64,000 nucleotides of DNA from an uncultured Chitinophaga sp. Its GTDB lineage: Bacteria > Bacteroidota > Bacteroidia > Chitinophagales > Chitinophagaceae. Each line of letters opens with the position of its first letter. Position 1 is the stretch's first letter. The stretch spans positions 360,294 to 424,293 of the forward strand of contig NZ_CABHOU010000072.1 in the NCBI RefSeq assembly GCF_902168175.1. The letters are read 5' to 3'. The notes below the pieces were generated by a model. The model saw only the letters and a list, made by a program, of their open reading frames with translations. It was not told the DNA's origin and made no database searches. Position numbers and translations under genes: made by a program. Below, piece by piece: positions 47,054 to 56,787 of the stretch.

Positions 47054-47418
47054 GTATTTTCAGTTTTGGTGTGATACAAAATTCGGTCTTTTTGCACGGT
47101 CCGAATGTGCATTAACTGCGTATTTATATGCGGGATTTACGACACTTTTGGGTTAGTTTATACAGATAAGGCGAATAGGTAACCCTGGATATTTTAACTG
47201 ATAGCAAATTAACCCATTTTCAGCTCTACAGTTGAGCTTCCGCCCTTTCGTTGCCCTATAATTGCCCTCTGGTTGCCCTGCTGTTGATGATGTAATACGG
47301 AGAGAAACAAGTTGTCCCACGCGCTTCGTTGTGTCGCGCTATTTCCCCATAAGCATCGCTGCGTTACCATACGCGGCGCGCGGCACGTATTTGGTGCAGT
47401 TACATAAACGTCTTTTTT
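47054..47418 (+). promoter_or_regulatory. 365-base gap before katE with 11-bp phased heptamers
   Basis: No gene is seen. TTGCCCT occurs at 47251, 47262 and 47273 with exactly 11-base steps, preceded by CCGCCCT at 47240 and followed by TTGATGA at 47284 in the same register. Heptamers with 4-base spacers are the binding pattern of OmpR/PhoB-type regulators, so this may be a control site for katE or the divergent gene. Confidence 0.5.
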
Positions 47419-49593
47419 ATGGCAAAGAAAGCTAAGACCAGCTCTTCCGTTAAACCCGGGAGCCCCATTCCCCCAACTGACAAGAAGCAGGAAAGCCTGG
47501 CAACGCATACAGTTAGCGACGACCAGGAGTTCATGACCACCGACCACGGTGTACGTATTAATGACGACCAGAACTCACTGAAGGCCGGTGAACGAGGCGG
47601 CACTTTACTGGAAGATTTTATCCTGCGTGAAAAGATCACCCATTTTGACCATGAGCGTATACCGGAGCGTATTGTGCATGCGCGCGGTTCGGCAGCGCAT
47701 GGGTTTTTCCAGGTGTATGAACCGATGGCGAAGTATACCAAGGCCGGCTTCCTGCAGGACCCTTCGGTGAAAACGCCTGTATTCGTGCGTTTCTCCACCG
47801 TGGCCGGCTCCCGTGGTTCTACCGACCTGGCGAGAGATGTGCGTGGGTTTGCGGTGAAGTTTTACACGGAAGAAGGCAACTTCGATCTCGTGGGAAACAA
47901 TATGCCGGTGTTCTTTATCCAGGATGCGATGAAGTTCCCCGACCTGATCCATGCGGTGAAGCCGGAGCCAGACAATGAAATGCCCCAGGCAGCATCGGCG
48001 CACGATACCTTCTGGGATTTTATTTCACTGATGCCGGAATCGACGCATATGATCATGTGGGCGATGAGCGACCGCGCAATTCCACGCAGCTACCGGATGA
48101 TGGAAGGATTTGGTGTACACACCTTCCGCTTCATTAACGCCCAGGGCAAATCATGCTTTGTGAAGTTCCACTGGAAACCTTTACTTGGCGTACACGCCGT
48201 GGCCTGGGACGAGGCCACCATCATCTCCGGTAAAGATCCTGACTTTCATCGCCGCGACCTGTGGGAAGCCATCGAAGCAGGCCAGTTCCCGGAATGGGAG
48301 TTTGGTGTACAGATCGTGCGTGAAGAAGATGAACATAAGTACGAGTTCGATTTGCTCGACCCAACGAAGATCATTCCTGAAGAACTGGTACCGGTACAGC
48401 GTATCGGCAAGCTTACCCTGAACCGTAATCCCGATAACTTCTTCGCAGAAACGGAACAGGTGGCCTTTCATGTAGGCAACATCGTACCGGGCATCGACTT
48501 TACCAATGACCCGCTGATGCAGGGCAGGCTGTTCTCGTATACTGATACACAGCTGATCCGCCTCGGTGGGCCTAACTTCCATGAAATTCCGATCAACCGG
48601 CCCATTAATGAGGTGCATAATAACCAGCGCGATGGTTTTATGCGACAGACGATCAATAAAGGTAAAACAAGCTATAGCCCTAATTCACTGGGCGGCGGTT
48701 GCCCCTACCAGGCGAAGATGGCCGAAGGAGGTTTCACTTCGCATGCAGAAAGGATCGATGCAAAGAAGGTCCGCGGCCGCAGCAGGAGTTTCTTCGATCA
48801 CTTTAGCCAGGCCACGCTGTTCTATAATAGTCAGTCGCCGGCGGAGCAACAGCATATCATTAATGCGCTGCGCTTCGAATTGGGTAAAGTGACGGTAGAG
48901 GCCATCCGCAAAAGAATGGTAGGTATTTTAACACAGGTCGATAAAAACCTGGCCGCAAAGGTAGCCGAAGGTCTAGGTTTCCCCGTGCCTAAAGGTCCTG
49001 AGTTGCCAATGAATCATTCGGTGCCCGCAGATGGTAACCAGAAAAACTTTGAACCCATTAAGGTAAAAAGCAGTATTGCTGTATCGAAAGCCCTGAGCAT
49101 GGCTAATACGGTGAAAGATAATATCAGATCGCGTAAAATTGCCGTGCTGGCAGCAGATGGCGTAAGCGCGAAAAGCCTGGATACACTACTTAAAGGTTTA
49201 AAGGCAGAAGGAGCTACACCCGAAATCATTGCGCCGCATGGCGGACAAATACAAACAGACCAGGGTACAGCGGTGCCGGTAGATAAAAGCTTGCTGACAA
49301 CGGCTTCTGTATTTTATGATGCGGTGTATATACCTGGCGGCGGCGCCAGTGTGAAGGCATTGTGTACGGAGGCCGATGCCGTGCATTTTTTAGACCAGGC
49401 GTACAAACACTGTAAAGCGATTGCTGCCGAACACGACGCCCTGCCCTTACTCGATCTAACGCGCTTTGCCGGTAAAACGGACGAAGGAGTACTCATCGGT
49501 AAGGATACCCGAAAACTGTTACAAAGCTTTGTTGCTGCTGTAGCACAACACCGGGTATGGGACAGAGAAACCGAGCGGAAAGTACCTGCTTAA
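47419..49593 (+). CDS. katE: Catalase HPII, large-subunit type with C-terminal DJ-1/PfpI domain
   Basis: 724 residues, fitting the large HPII class. It breaks down hydrogen peroxide. The catalytic His is in [11 protein letters not shown] (His87), the Asn in [15 protein letters not shown], and the heme-ligand Tyr region is [18 protein letters not shown]. From about 570 on a class-I glutamine-amidotransferase-like domain follows ([33 protein letters not shown]), as in E. coli KatE. Its own gene, closed by a strong terminator. Confidence 0.95.
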   Translation: MAKKAKTSSSVKPGSPIPPTDKKQESLATHTVSDDQEFMTTDHGVRINDDQNSLKAGERGGTLLEDFILREKITHFDHERIPERIVHARGSAAHGFFQVYEPMAKYTKAGFLQDPSVKTPVFVRFSTVAGSRGSTDLARDVRGFAVKFYTEEGNFDLVGNNMPVFFIQDAMKFPDLIHAVKPEPDNEMPQAASAHDTFWDFISLMPESTHMIMWAMSDRAIPRSYRMMEGFGVHTFRFINAQGKSCFVKFHWKPLLGVHAVAWDEATIISGKDPDFHRRDLWEAIEAGQFPEWEFGVQIVREEDEHKYEFDLLDPTKIIPEELVPVQRIGKLTLNRNPDNFFAETEQVAFHVGNIVPGIDFTNDPLMQGRLFSYTDTQLIRLGGPNFHEIPINRPINEVHNNQRDGFMRQTINKGKTSYSPNSLGGGCPYQAKMAEGGFTSHAERIDAKKVRGRSRSFFDHFSQATLFYNSQSPAEQQHIINALRFELGKVTVEAIRKRMVGILTQVDKNLAAKVAEGLGFPVPKGPELPMNHSVPADGNQKNFEPIKVKSSIAVSKALSMANTVKDNIRSRKIAVLAADGVSAKSLDTLLKGLKAEGATPEIIAPHGGQIQTDQGTAVPVDKSLLTTASVFYDAVYIPGGGASVKALCTEADAVHFLDQAYKHCKAIAAEHDALPLLDLTRFAGKTDEGVLIGKDTRKLLQSFVAAVAQHRVWDRETERKVPA

Positions 49594-49599
49594 AAAAAC

Positions 49600-49632
49600 A
49601 AAGATGCCGGGCTGTTAAAACCCGGCATCTTT
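49600..49632 (+). terminator. Terminator of katE
   Basis: A perfect 12-bp stem (49600-49611 with 49621-49632, GATGCCGGG core) with a 9-base loop and a T-rich end. Confidence 0.88.
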
Positions 49633-49734
49633 ATTTATAGTTCCATCATCGTTTTTTAGCGGCCTTCTGCCAATCCGCCACTACCCCGTTTAACTGGTCA
49701 AAACAGCCATCTGACATCATGTAATTCCGGACGG

Positions 49735-50583
49735 TTACCGCAACATTTCAAACATCCACAAACTACCGTTTAGCTGCCGCGATTTCAATGGCAGCGATGA
49801 AACTCGATAACGCCTCGTTTCGGTACCACTTATCTCCCATATCCAGTTCTCGGGCGCCACATCGGGGTTATTGAATATCTCTGCCGCCTGGCGGTTTACG
49901 TCTTCTTTGTTAATGAGTTTTGCCCTTAGTGCGCCCATAGCGGCGGATAATTCCGACGGGCTATGTTCTCCCGATCTATCAAGTTCAAGCAGCACCGCGG
50001 CCCGCTCGTTTACCCAGCCGGCAAAGCCGCTGTTGTCGATAAATATAATGGCTTGAGGAACGGTATGCAAGATCGCGGAGAAGCGGTCCAGTGTTTTGTG
50101 AAGATCTTGTTGCACCGAGCTTTGTTCCAGCACGCTGTTGATCCGCGATTTGATCATAGATAAGAGTACGCGGAACGATTCGTCGAACAGCTGCGGAACA
50201 CTCCAGCCCAGCAGGATTACACGCAGCTGGCCTTTACAGGTGAGCGGGATAACAACGGCAGACGATAGTGCCGATAGCAGGTCGCCGAATACATGCGTGC
50301 CTTTAGGGATATCGCGCCAGAAAATAACTTCTCCGAGGTGTTGTTTGATGTAATCGCCCAGGTGACCGGGATTAACGGCCAGATCTTCGAGGAAAGACGG
50401 TGTGGCATTTTTGATACGCGCTGTGTAACTGTCTTCCGTAATTACCTGGAGTATCAGGTAGGGCTCCACAGCCCCGCGAAGCCATTCCATAGCAAAAGGT
50501 ACAAACGCTTCACAATCGTTTGCAATATCCCATTTGCTGGTATGGTCCATAAACAATACGGCCTTTCTCTCCCAATTACTCAC
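49735..50583 (-). CDS. GAF-like/PAS sensory protein without output domain
   Basis: 282 residues. Residues about 10-155 look like a GAF-type domain (FGDLLSALSSAVVIPLTCKG, FRVLLSMIKSRINSVLEQ) and about 165-280 is a PAS domain (AILHTVPQAIIFIDNSGFAG, then WVNERAAVLLEL). No kinase, phosphatase, cyclase or DNA-binding part follows. It starts 17 bases after the RsbQ-like gene stop, so it is translated with it. In Bacillus, RsbQ feeds the PAS domain of phosphatase RsbP; here the phosphatase part is missing. Confidence 0.72.
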   Translation of the reverse strand: MSNWERKAVLFMDHTSKWDIANDCEAFVPFAMEWLRGAVEPYLILQVITEDSYTARIKNATPSFLEDLAVNPGHLGDYIKQHLGEVIFWRDIPKGTHVFGDLLSALSSAVVIPLTCKGQLRVILLGWSVPQLFDESFRVLLSMIKSRINSVLEQSSVQQDLHKTLDRFSAILHTVPQAIIFIDNSGFAGWVNERAAVLLELDRSGEHSPSELSAAMGALRAKLINKEDVNRQAAEIFNNPDVAPENWIWEISGTETRRYRVSSLPLKSRQLNGSLWMFEMLR

Positions 50584-50600
50584 GTCACACTATTTGAAAA

Positions 50601-51413
50601 TCATATAAAATTAAGAATGGCCTCCGCTACTGCTTTCGGTTCGCGCATATGCGGAAAGTGGCCGTCTGTGTCTACTACTTTAAGTATGCTGCCTTTAATG
50701 TGTTCGTGTAAATAATCACCAACGGTCAACGGCACGGCTACATCTTCTTTTGTTTGCAATACCAGTACCGGCACTGTGCTTTTGCTGATTTCCGAACGAT
50801 AATCCGATTCGAATATTACTTTGGCTGCGAATAAAGCGATATCGGGTCGAATGGCTCCCAGCGTACCGGCGAATGTATTTACCAGGTCGGGGCGGTCCGG
50901 GGCAGCCATTACCATAGCAGAAAAGCCGGCCGTCCACGCTTTGTAGTTCGTTCGCATTGTATCGTACACGCCTTCCAGGGCTTCCTGGGTAAATCCACCT
51001 ACATAAGATGCTGTTTCGTCGTTCAGGTAACGTGGGCTCGCGCCTACCATTACCAGTTTTTTAAAGAATTCCGGATGGCGTAAAGAAGCCAGCAGGCCCA
51101 CCATTCCGCTCATCGAGTGCCCTACATAAATCACATCCTTTAAACCTAATTCCCTGAAGATATCAATCACATCCAGCACATAACCTTGCAATGAGCTGTA
51201 TTTGGTGGTGTTAAAGGCTGCCATATCTGATTTACCGCCGCCCACATTATCGTAGAGTACTATCCTGTAGTCCCTCTCAAAATAGGGCAGCATGCTTTCA
51301 AAAGCCTCCTGGCTTGATCCAAAGCCGTGGGCAAATACAACGGTTTGTGCTGCATCTTTATTCCCCACAATGTTGATGTTGTGCTTTTTCGTTACGTTAA
51401 TCGACATATTCAA
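50601..51413 (-). CDS. RsbQ/KAI2-like alpha/beta hydrolase
   Basis: 270 residues, close to Bacillus RsbQ (269). The catalytic triad is complete: Ser100 in VGHSMSGMVG, Asp224 in TKEDVAVP and His252 in DGHFPH, with spacing matching RsbQ (S96-D219-H247). The lid region and the opening VVFAHGFGSSQEAFESMLPY fit the family. The product or ligand is unknown. It is paired with the GAF-PAS gene downstream, and a hairpin separates it from the small membrane protein upstream. Confidence 0.88.
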   Translation of the reverse strand: MNMSINVTKKHNINIVGNKDAAQTVVFAHGFGSSQEAFESMLPYFERDYRIVLYDNVGGGKSDMAAFNTTKYSSLQGYVLDVIDIFRELGLKDVIYVGHSMSGMVGLLASLRHPEFFKKLVMVGASPRYLNDETASYVGGFTQEALEGVYDTMRTNYKAWTAGFSAMVMAAPDRPDLVNTFAGTLGAIRPDIALFAAKVIFESDYRSEISKSTVPVLVLQTKEDVAVPLTVGDYLHEHIKGSILKVVDTDGHFPHMREPKAVAEAILNFI

Positions 51414-51497
51414 GGAGGTGGTTTATCGGTTGACCGCGAAAATACACATATTTCAATACAGGCAAATGGCAGTAGCGTTCTTTTTATTACAGAAAAC

Positions 51498-51532
51498 AGA
51501 AACGGCCCTTCCTGTTTGGAAAGGCCGTTTCT
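51498..51532 (-). terminator. Terminator between the small membrane protein and the RsbQ-like gene
   Basis: A 10-bp stem (51498-51507 with 51523-51532, AGAAACGGCC), one mismatch, four more pairs and a 5-base loop; the minus strand continues TGTTTTC. Confidence 0.7.
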
Positions 51533-51591
51533 ATACATTACGTCCGTTTTAAGCGGAGTATGTTAATGTTTTTTGCGTCGCGTACCCAATA

Positions 51592-51792
51592 TCAGCTCAT
51601 CGCATGCTGCATCACGTTCTGGGCGTTCTTTTCAGTTTTGCGATAGTGCTTATTCATTTTGCGGAAAGCATTTTTTGCATTGTCTTTAACTTCTGCGATA
51701 GCAGTGTCTACACGGTCGCGGTTACGCATGTACAAAACTATGCCAGCCGCTGCTGCGCCTAATACTGATGCTGCAATTAAGATGTTTTTCAT
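51592..51792 (-). CDS. Small YtxH-like membrane protein, 66 aa
   Basis: The start is ATG 51792; a longer frame adds an unlikely upstream segment. An N-terminal membrane helix (ILIAASVLGAAAAGIVLYM) is followed by a charged helical tail (DRVDTAIAEVKDNAKNAFRK). This layout is common among stress-induced small envelope proteins, but no function is known. It lies 50 bases after the histidine-kinase gene. Confidence 0.6.
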   Translation of the reverse strand: MKNILIAASVLGAAAAGIVLYMRNRDRVDTAIAEVKDNAKNAFRKMNKHYRKTEKNAQNVMQHAMS

Positions 51793-51842
51793 GGCTAATA
51801 AGTTTGTTTGATAAGTGAAAAACAAGCATCGTACCAAAAAAT

Positions 51843-53447
51843 TTAACGGGTGCCGGAAATGGGTTGTGTTTCGGGCATTAGTATATGGAAAGATGCGCCC
51901 ATCCCCTCCCCTGAAAATGCCTTTATATCCCCATGATGATTGAGTGCGATCTTTTTGCAGATAGCGAGGCCTATACCTGTACCATCAAAGGATTCGCGGT
52001 TGTTCAGGCGTTGGAAGATGGTGAATATCTGCGACGCGTACTCCTGGCTAAAACCGATGCCGTTATCGCGGAAAGTGATCTCATGGTATTTCCTTCCGGG
52101 GTCGAGGCCGGGCCACATCTCATCACCTGCTCCCTGTACGGGTCTTGATGTAATGAAAATCAATGGCTTACGGTCATCAGAAGTGAATTTGAGGGAGTTG
52201 CCCAAAAGGTTGTAGAACAGCTGGTTTACCTGTAGGGGAATAGCCTCTACAACCGGCAACGGTTCGGCCATCACTACCGCATTTTTCTGGTGTATGAGCA
52301 GTTCAAAGTCGCCTTCCACATCGCTTAACACGCTATTGAGATCGGTGTTCCTGAATTGTGAAGAATCGCCCTGCAGCTGTGAGAAGTTTAACAAATCTTT
52401 GATCAGTACCGACATTCTTGTAGCAGCCAGGTTGATTTTGTGGAGATAAGTTTGGGCAGATGTGTCCCCACCGGGCAACGTTACCCCGAGCATTTCCGCG
52501 AAAATGCGGATTTTACGGAGGGGTTCCTGCAAATCATGTGAGGCTACATAGGCAAATTGCTCCAGTTCGCGATTGGTACGTTCCAGGTTAAGGTTCGATT
52601 CGCTGAGTGCCGCAGTACGTTCGCGTACCATACTTTCCAGCTCGTCGGCCATCTTCTTTTGCTCATCTATATCGGTGCTGGTACCCAGCCATTGAAGTAT
52701 TTCTCCTTTATCGTTGCGTAATGGTACGGCACGACTGAGTTGCCAGCGGTACACTCCTTCACGGCTGCGGAAGCGTTGCTGGAAGGTGTAATCGTGACCA
52801 TTTTCCACAGCTAAGCGCCAGGTACGTATGTTCTCACTGCGCTCGTTGGGATGTACGATCACAGGCCAGCCATCTCCCAGGGCTTCTTCTTCCGTAAGCC
52901 CGGTGAATTCGAGGAATGCATGGTTGAAGTAAGTAAGTTTGCCATCCGGACCGGCCATCCATACAAACTGCGGCATAGAGCTGGCCAGTACGCGGAAACG
53001 CTCTTCGCTTTCGGCAGTTTTACGGGCCGCATCCAATATCTCGCGCCGGGCATTAATCTCTGGCCGAAGGTCGTGCAACGTAGCGCCGCGACCAATGGCT
53101 TCGCCGGTTTTCGGGTCGCGTATTAGAATATAATCTGCCTGGAATGGAATTTCCTCGCGGGTCATGAAGTTGCGCAGGGTAATTTTACCCGACCATTTAC
53201 CCTTTTCTCTCAACGAAAGTTCTATTTCTCTAATGATGGCCTCATAGCTGGAAGGCTCCGCGAAGTAGTCTTTGGTCCGAAAGCCCGATAAGTCCTGGAG
53301 CTCGCCCAGCCCAAGCAGTTGTCGCCCCATTTTGTTCATGTAAAAAGTGTGCCCTTCAATGGTGCTGATCCCCATGAAATCTGCACTATGCTCTACCAGG
53401 GCAAGCAAGCTGTCCACCGCATTTATTAGTTCCTGTTTCACTGCCAA
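51843..53447 (-). CDS. PAS-domain sensor histidine kinase
   Basis: 534 residues, no membrane segment. A first PAS-like part covers about 10-130, a second PAS/PAC about 145-262 (FVWMAGPDGKLTYFNHAFLE, QWLGTSTDIDEQK), then a coiled coil, the HisKA box with His304 in VASHDLQEPLRK, and an HATPase domain with ITFRDNGIGF and FDGTGIGLAICKK. A soluble cytoplasmic kinase. No response regulator is adjacent. It may work with the RsbQ-PAS genes downstream, but this rests on location only. Confidence 0.9.
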   Translation of the reverse strand: MAVKQELINAVDSLLALVEHSADFMGISTIEGHTFYMNKMGRQLLGLGELQDLSGFRTKDYFAEPSSYEAIIREIELSLREKGKWSGKITLRNFMTREEIPFQADYILIRDPKTGEAIGRGATLHDLRPEINARREILDAARKTAESEERFRVLASSMPQFVWMAGPDGKLTYFNHAFLEFTGLTEEEALGDGWPVIVHPNERSENIRTWRLAVENGHDYTFQQRFRSREGVYRWQLSRAVPLRNDKGEILQWLGTSTDIDEQKKMADELESMVRERTAALSESNLNLERTNRELEQFAYVASHDLQEPLRKIRIFAEMLGVTLPGGDTSAQTYLHKINLAATRMSVLIKDLLNFSQLQGDSSQFRNTDLNSVLSDVEGDFELLIHQKNAVVMAEPLPVVEAIPLQVNQLFYNLLGNSLKFTSDDRKPLIFITSRPVQGAGDEMWPGLDPGRKYHEITFRDNGIGFSQEYASQIFTIFQRLNNRESFDGTGIGLAICKKIALNHHGDIKAFSGEGMGASFHILMPETQPISGTR

Positions 53448-53525
53448 GTAAGGAGAGATTTGCTATGAAAGTACGAATAATCCCCTGAATGATTTATACT
53501 TGCTGTATCTTCTAAAAAGCCGATC

Positions 53526-54011
53526 ATGTCACGCACCTACCGCATTAAGAACGTTCATGTATTACCAGTTAGTTTGGCTGAGGCCTGGGATTTCTTTAGC
53601 CGTGCGGAGAATTTGCAGAAGATCACTCCGCCCGAAATGGCCTTTACCGTTACCAGCGATCCCGGCGGCGATCATATTTATGCGGGACAGGTTATAGAGT
53701 ATACGCTGAAGCCGTTATCCGGCATTCCCATTTACTGGATGACCGAGATCACACACGTGAAAGAGCAGGCTTATTTTGTGGACGAGCAACGCTTTGGCCC
53801 TTACAGCCTCTGGCATCACCAGCATCGTTTCAGGGAAGTGGAAAATGGGGTGGAGATGACCGACCTGGTGCATTACCGTATCCCATTGGGCTGGCTCGGC
53901 GATCTGGCTAATCTCATCTTAGTAAAAAAGAAGCTGCACGATTTATTTGAGTACCGTACAAGGGCCATCAACGAGCGTTTTGGCGTTACTTCAGGCAGAA
54001 AGCTTCTCTAA
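53526..54011 (+). CDS. SRPBCC-family protein, 161 aa
   Basis: START-like fold: RTYRIKNVHVLPVSLAEAWD at the start, a long hydrophobic cavity and a C-terminal helix. No catalytic residues visible. It overlaps the convergent 158-aa gene by 21 bases at their 3' ends. A TATACTTG -7-like element is at 53495-53502. Ligand unknown. Confidence 0.78.
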   Translation: MSRTYRIKNVHVLPVSLAEAWDFFSRAENLQKITPPEMAFTVTSDPGGDHIYAGQVIEYTLKPLSGIPIYWMTEITHVKEQAYFVDEQRFGPYSLWHHQHRFREVENGVEMTDLVHYRIPLGWLGDLANLILVKKKLHDLFEYRTRAINERFGVTSGRKLL

Positions 54012-54467
54012 CTCCCGCCTGTAATCATATTGCAGGTCTTCGTGCTGCGCATCTATCAACTTACCTGCCTTTTTCAACTGTTGCGCATACATGCTCGTAA
54101 TGGCCACACTATCACGCATACGGATACCCGATGTTTTCACCTTACGGCAAAAATACAGCAGCAGCTCAATTTCAGCGGGTTTAGAGCCCGAATAACGGAT
54201 ATACTTGTTGGTGATGCGCAGTATTTTGCGCAGGTTCTTTTTAACGAAATAGAGCCCTGCGGTAGAGAGGTTAGAAAACTCTTCGTCCATAAGCGCTTTA
54301 ACCGATACGATGTATTGTTCCGGGTCATGTGCTTCAAACAACAGGAAGGTTAACAGTTCCTTGTTTTCCTTTTTATATTTTGAAAGGCGCACGCACAACT
54401 CAACCAGCTGTGCATGCGGAACTTCCAGTAATTCCTTCTTTAATTCGTTTATCGTAGCCGTCTTCAT
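53991..54467 (-). CDS. Hypothetical helical protein, 158 aa
   Basis: Mostly alpha-helical and rich in Lys and Leu (NELKKELLEVPHAQLVELCV). I do not recognise the family. It follows an SRPBCC gene after 6 bases and is the last gene of the minus-strand run from the amidase to here. Possible nucleic-acid or protein binding is a guess. Confidence 0.65.
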   Translation of the reverse strand: MKTATINELKKELLEVPHAQLVELCVRLSKYKKENKELLTFLLFEAHDPEQYIVSVKALMDEEFSNLSTAGLYFVKKNLRKILRITNKYIRYSGSKPAEIELLLYFCRKVKTSGIRMRDSVAITSMYAQQLKKAGKLIDAQHEDLQYDYRRELEKLSA

Positions 54468-54473
54468 GCGTGC

Positions 54474-54854
54474 TTATTCCTTATAAAAATCAATGAGCGC
54501 GCCAAAGTATGCCTCATTCCAGCCTTCTACAATGTCGTTGTATGCTTCGTCCGGTATGTTAGTGTGTTTCAGTTCGGCTGATGTGCCTTTTTTATGCGGA
54601 TGCAGGATGATCGTTACAATAGACGGCTCTTCCTGTTCTCCGAAATACCATTCCTGCACGATCTTACGATCTTCCTCAAAGTCCAGGTTTACACCGGCAA
54701 TGCTATCGTCCCAAAGTGAGAACTCCGAGCCAGGCTCGGTACTCATAATAGCAGGCTCGCCACTCCATAAACGGATGGTGGCCGGGTTGGTCAGTGCTTT
54801 ATACACGTCTTCGGGCGGTGCGGTTATTTCAAAGTGTTTTTTATAATCCTTCAT
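54474..54854 (-). CDS. SRPBCC/AHSA1-like protein, 126 aa
   Basis: A START-like fold: HFEITAPPEDVYKALTNPAT with the typical first helix, then ATIRLWSGEPAIM and a C-terminal helix (YNDIVEGWNEAYFGALIDFY). Ligand unknown. It lies 17 bases after the NRAMP-like gene in the pxp operon; co-transcription is likely, function in the same pathway is not established. Confidence 0.78.
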   Translation of the reverse strand: MKDYKKHFEITAPPEDVYKALTNPATIRLWSGEPAIMSTEPGSEFSLWDDSIAGVNLDFEEDRKIVQEWYFGEQEEPSIVTIILHPHKKGTSAELKHTNIPDEAYNDIVEGWNEAYFGALIDFYKE

Positions 54855-54871
54855 AAAGCAAAGCTAGTAAA

Positions 54872-56050
54872 TTAGGCAGATAACCAGTTGATAATTGTAA
54901 TACCGCTGAGCCAGCCCATCACCAGCACCACCGTCCAGCCAGCGATCTGCATCCACACAGGATGGCGGTAACTGCCGGTAAGTGACTTTCTGCTGGCGGC
55001 GATCAGTATTACCGCCAGGGCCACCGGCAATATTAAACCATTAAGTGCGCCTGCCGTTACCAGTAGTTTTACCGGGTTGCCCACTACAGCAAACACGATC
55101 GTTGAGAATATGATAAAGAAAGTGATGAACCACTTTTCATTTTTCGCAATAAAGGGATGGAATGTTTTCAGGAAAGATACCGATGTATACGCCGCGCCCA
55201 CCACCGAAGTAATAGCAGCACTCCATAACACCACACCAAAAAAACGATAGCCTACCTCCCCTGCCGCCACCCGGAATACATCGGCGGCCGGGTTTTCTTT
55301 GTTAAGTACCACACCTGCAGACACTACGCCCAATGCGGCCAGGAACAAGGATGTGCGCATCACCCCTGTAATCAAAATACCGCTAACGGCCGCCTTACTT
55401 ACTACGGGTAAAGATTGTGGCCCGCTTACCCCGGCATCCAGCAACCGGTGTGCGCCTGCAAAACTGATGTAACCGCCTACCGTGCCGCCCACCAGTGTGA
55501 TAATAGAATGGGCGTTGATCACCGATGGCATAAACGTTTGTTTCAACGCATCGCCTACCGGCGGTGCGGAACTGATGGCCACATACAACGTCAGTAATAT
55601 CATCAGTACCCCGAGCCAGCGAGTGAAGTGGTCCATCATTTTGCCGGCCTCTTTCATCCAGAAAATGACCAGTGCAATAACACCGCTCAATATCGCGCCG
55701 TACGTTACGGGCATGCCCGACAATACATTTACGCCCAACCCACATCCGCCGATATTGGCAATATTAAAGGCAAGGCCACCCAACACCACGAGGGCTGCGA
55801 GCATGTAACCCAGTCCGGGTAATAAGCGGTTAGACAAGTCCTGCGCGCGATACTCCGTTACCGTAAGCACCCGCCAGATGTTTAGTTGCGCACCAATATC
55901 CAGTAAAATAGATACGAGAATAACAAAGCCGAAAGCAGCAGCGAGTTGTTGTGTAAATACGGTGGTTTGTGTAATAAAGCCGGGACCTATGGCAGATGTG
56001 GCCATCAGGAACACGGCACCGCCAATAGCGGAAGCCTGTTGTTTTTTCAA
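54872..56050 (-). CDS. NRAMP-fold permease of the YcsG type (candidate oxoproline transporter)
   Basis: 392 residues with about 11 membrane helices. It resembles NRAMP transporters, but the first helix reads TSAIGPGFITQTT where metal carriers have DPGN, and the helix-6 site reads FAGAHRLLDAG without the Met. It overlaps pxpA by 4 bases, matching the Bacillus ycsF-ycsG order. The likely cargo is 5-oxoproline or a related amide, not divalent metal; this is inference from context and missing ligands. Confidence 0.82.
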   Translation of the reverse strand: MKKQQASAIGGAVFLMATSAIGPGFITQTTVFTQQLAAAFGFVILVSILLDIGAQLNIWRVLTVTEYRAQDLSNRLLPGLGYMLAALVVLGGLAFNIANIGGCGLGVNVLSGMPVTYGAILSGVIALVIFWMKEAGKMMDHFTRWLGVLMILLTLYVAISSAPPVGDALKQTFMPSVINAHSIITLVGGTVGGYISFAGAHRLLDAGVSGPQSLPVVSKAAVSGILITGVMRTSLFLAALGVVSAGVVLNKENPAADVFRVAAGEVGYRFFGVVLWSAAITSVVGAAYTSVSFLKTFHPFIAKNEKWFITFFIIFSTIVFAVVGNPVKLLVTAGALNGLILPVALAVILIAASRKSLTGSYRHPVWMQIAGWTVVLVMGWLSGITIINWLSA

Positions 56051-56787
56051 GGGTAGCGGATAATTAGCCGGTTATTGATTAATGTCTGGTTGATTAATTT
56101 TGCGAATGATACGGCATGTTCGCCATCGCCATGCAGACAAATGGTTTCGGCTACAATAGGAATTACGTTGCCCATGATAGTAGTCACGCTTTTCTCCGTC
56201 ACCATTTGCGTTACCTGCGCTACTACGGCCGCTTCATTTTTAATCACTGCGCCCGGCATACCGCGCGGCGACAACGAGCCATCGTCCATATAGGTACGAT
56301 CGGCAAATACTTCGGAGGCAGTAGTTAAACCTGCCTTTTGTGCTTCAATGATAAGATGGCTGCCGCTAAGCCCGTATAAGCAAAGAGATTCATCCACATC
56401 CTTAATGGCGCCCGCAATAATAACAGCCATTTCGGGCGATGCGGCGGCCATGTTATACAATGCGCCATGCGGTTTTACGTGTTGCAATGCGGCACCCTTT
56501 TCGCGACACACGTGCTGCATGGCATACACCTGCGCGGTAATAAGATCGTATAACTCGTTGCCCTTTAAATGCACTGCTGTTCTGCCAAAATTAGCTTTGT
56601 CGCTAAAGCCAGGATGTGCGCCAATGGCCACATCGTACTGCAAGGCCAGATCGATGGCAGTCCTTATGCTATCTTCATCACCTGCATGAAAACCACAGGC
56701 AATGTTGGCGCTGCTGATATAAGGCATAATGGCCGAATCGTTGCCAATACCTTCACCGAGGTCACAGTTTAAATCAATATAAGCCAT
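56047..56787 (-). CDS. pxpA: 5-oxoprolinase subunit A
   Basis: 246 residues from ATG 56787; the longer frame adds 13 unlikely residues. The opening DLNCDLGEGIGNDSAIMPYI and the CGFHAGDEDSIRTAIDLAL segment match PxpA (LamB/YcsF). PxpA works with PxpB and PxpC to open 5-oxoproline to glutamate with ATP. It overlaps pxpC by 14 bases and the permease gene by 4. Confidence 0.93.
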   Translation of the reverse strand: MAYIDLNCDLGEGIGNDSAIMPYISSANIACGFHAGDEDSIRTAIDLALQYDVAIGAHPGFSDKANFGRTAVHLKGNELYDLITAQVYAMQHVCREKGAALQHVKPHGALYNMAAASPEMAVIIAGAIKDVDESLCLYGLSGSHLIIEAQKAGLTTASEVFADRTYMDDGSLSPRGMPGAVIKNEAAVVAQVTQMVTEKSVTTIMGNVIPIVAETICLHGDGEHAVSFAKLINQTLINNRLIIRYP

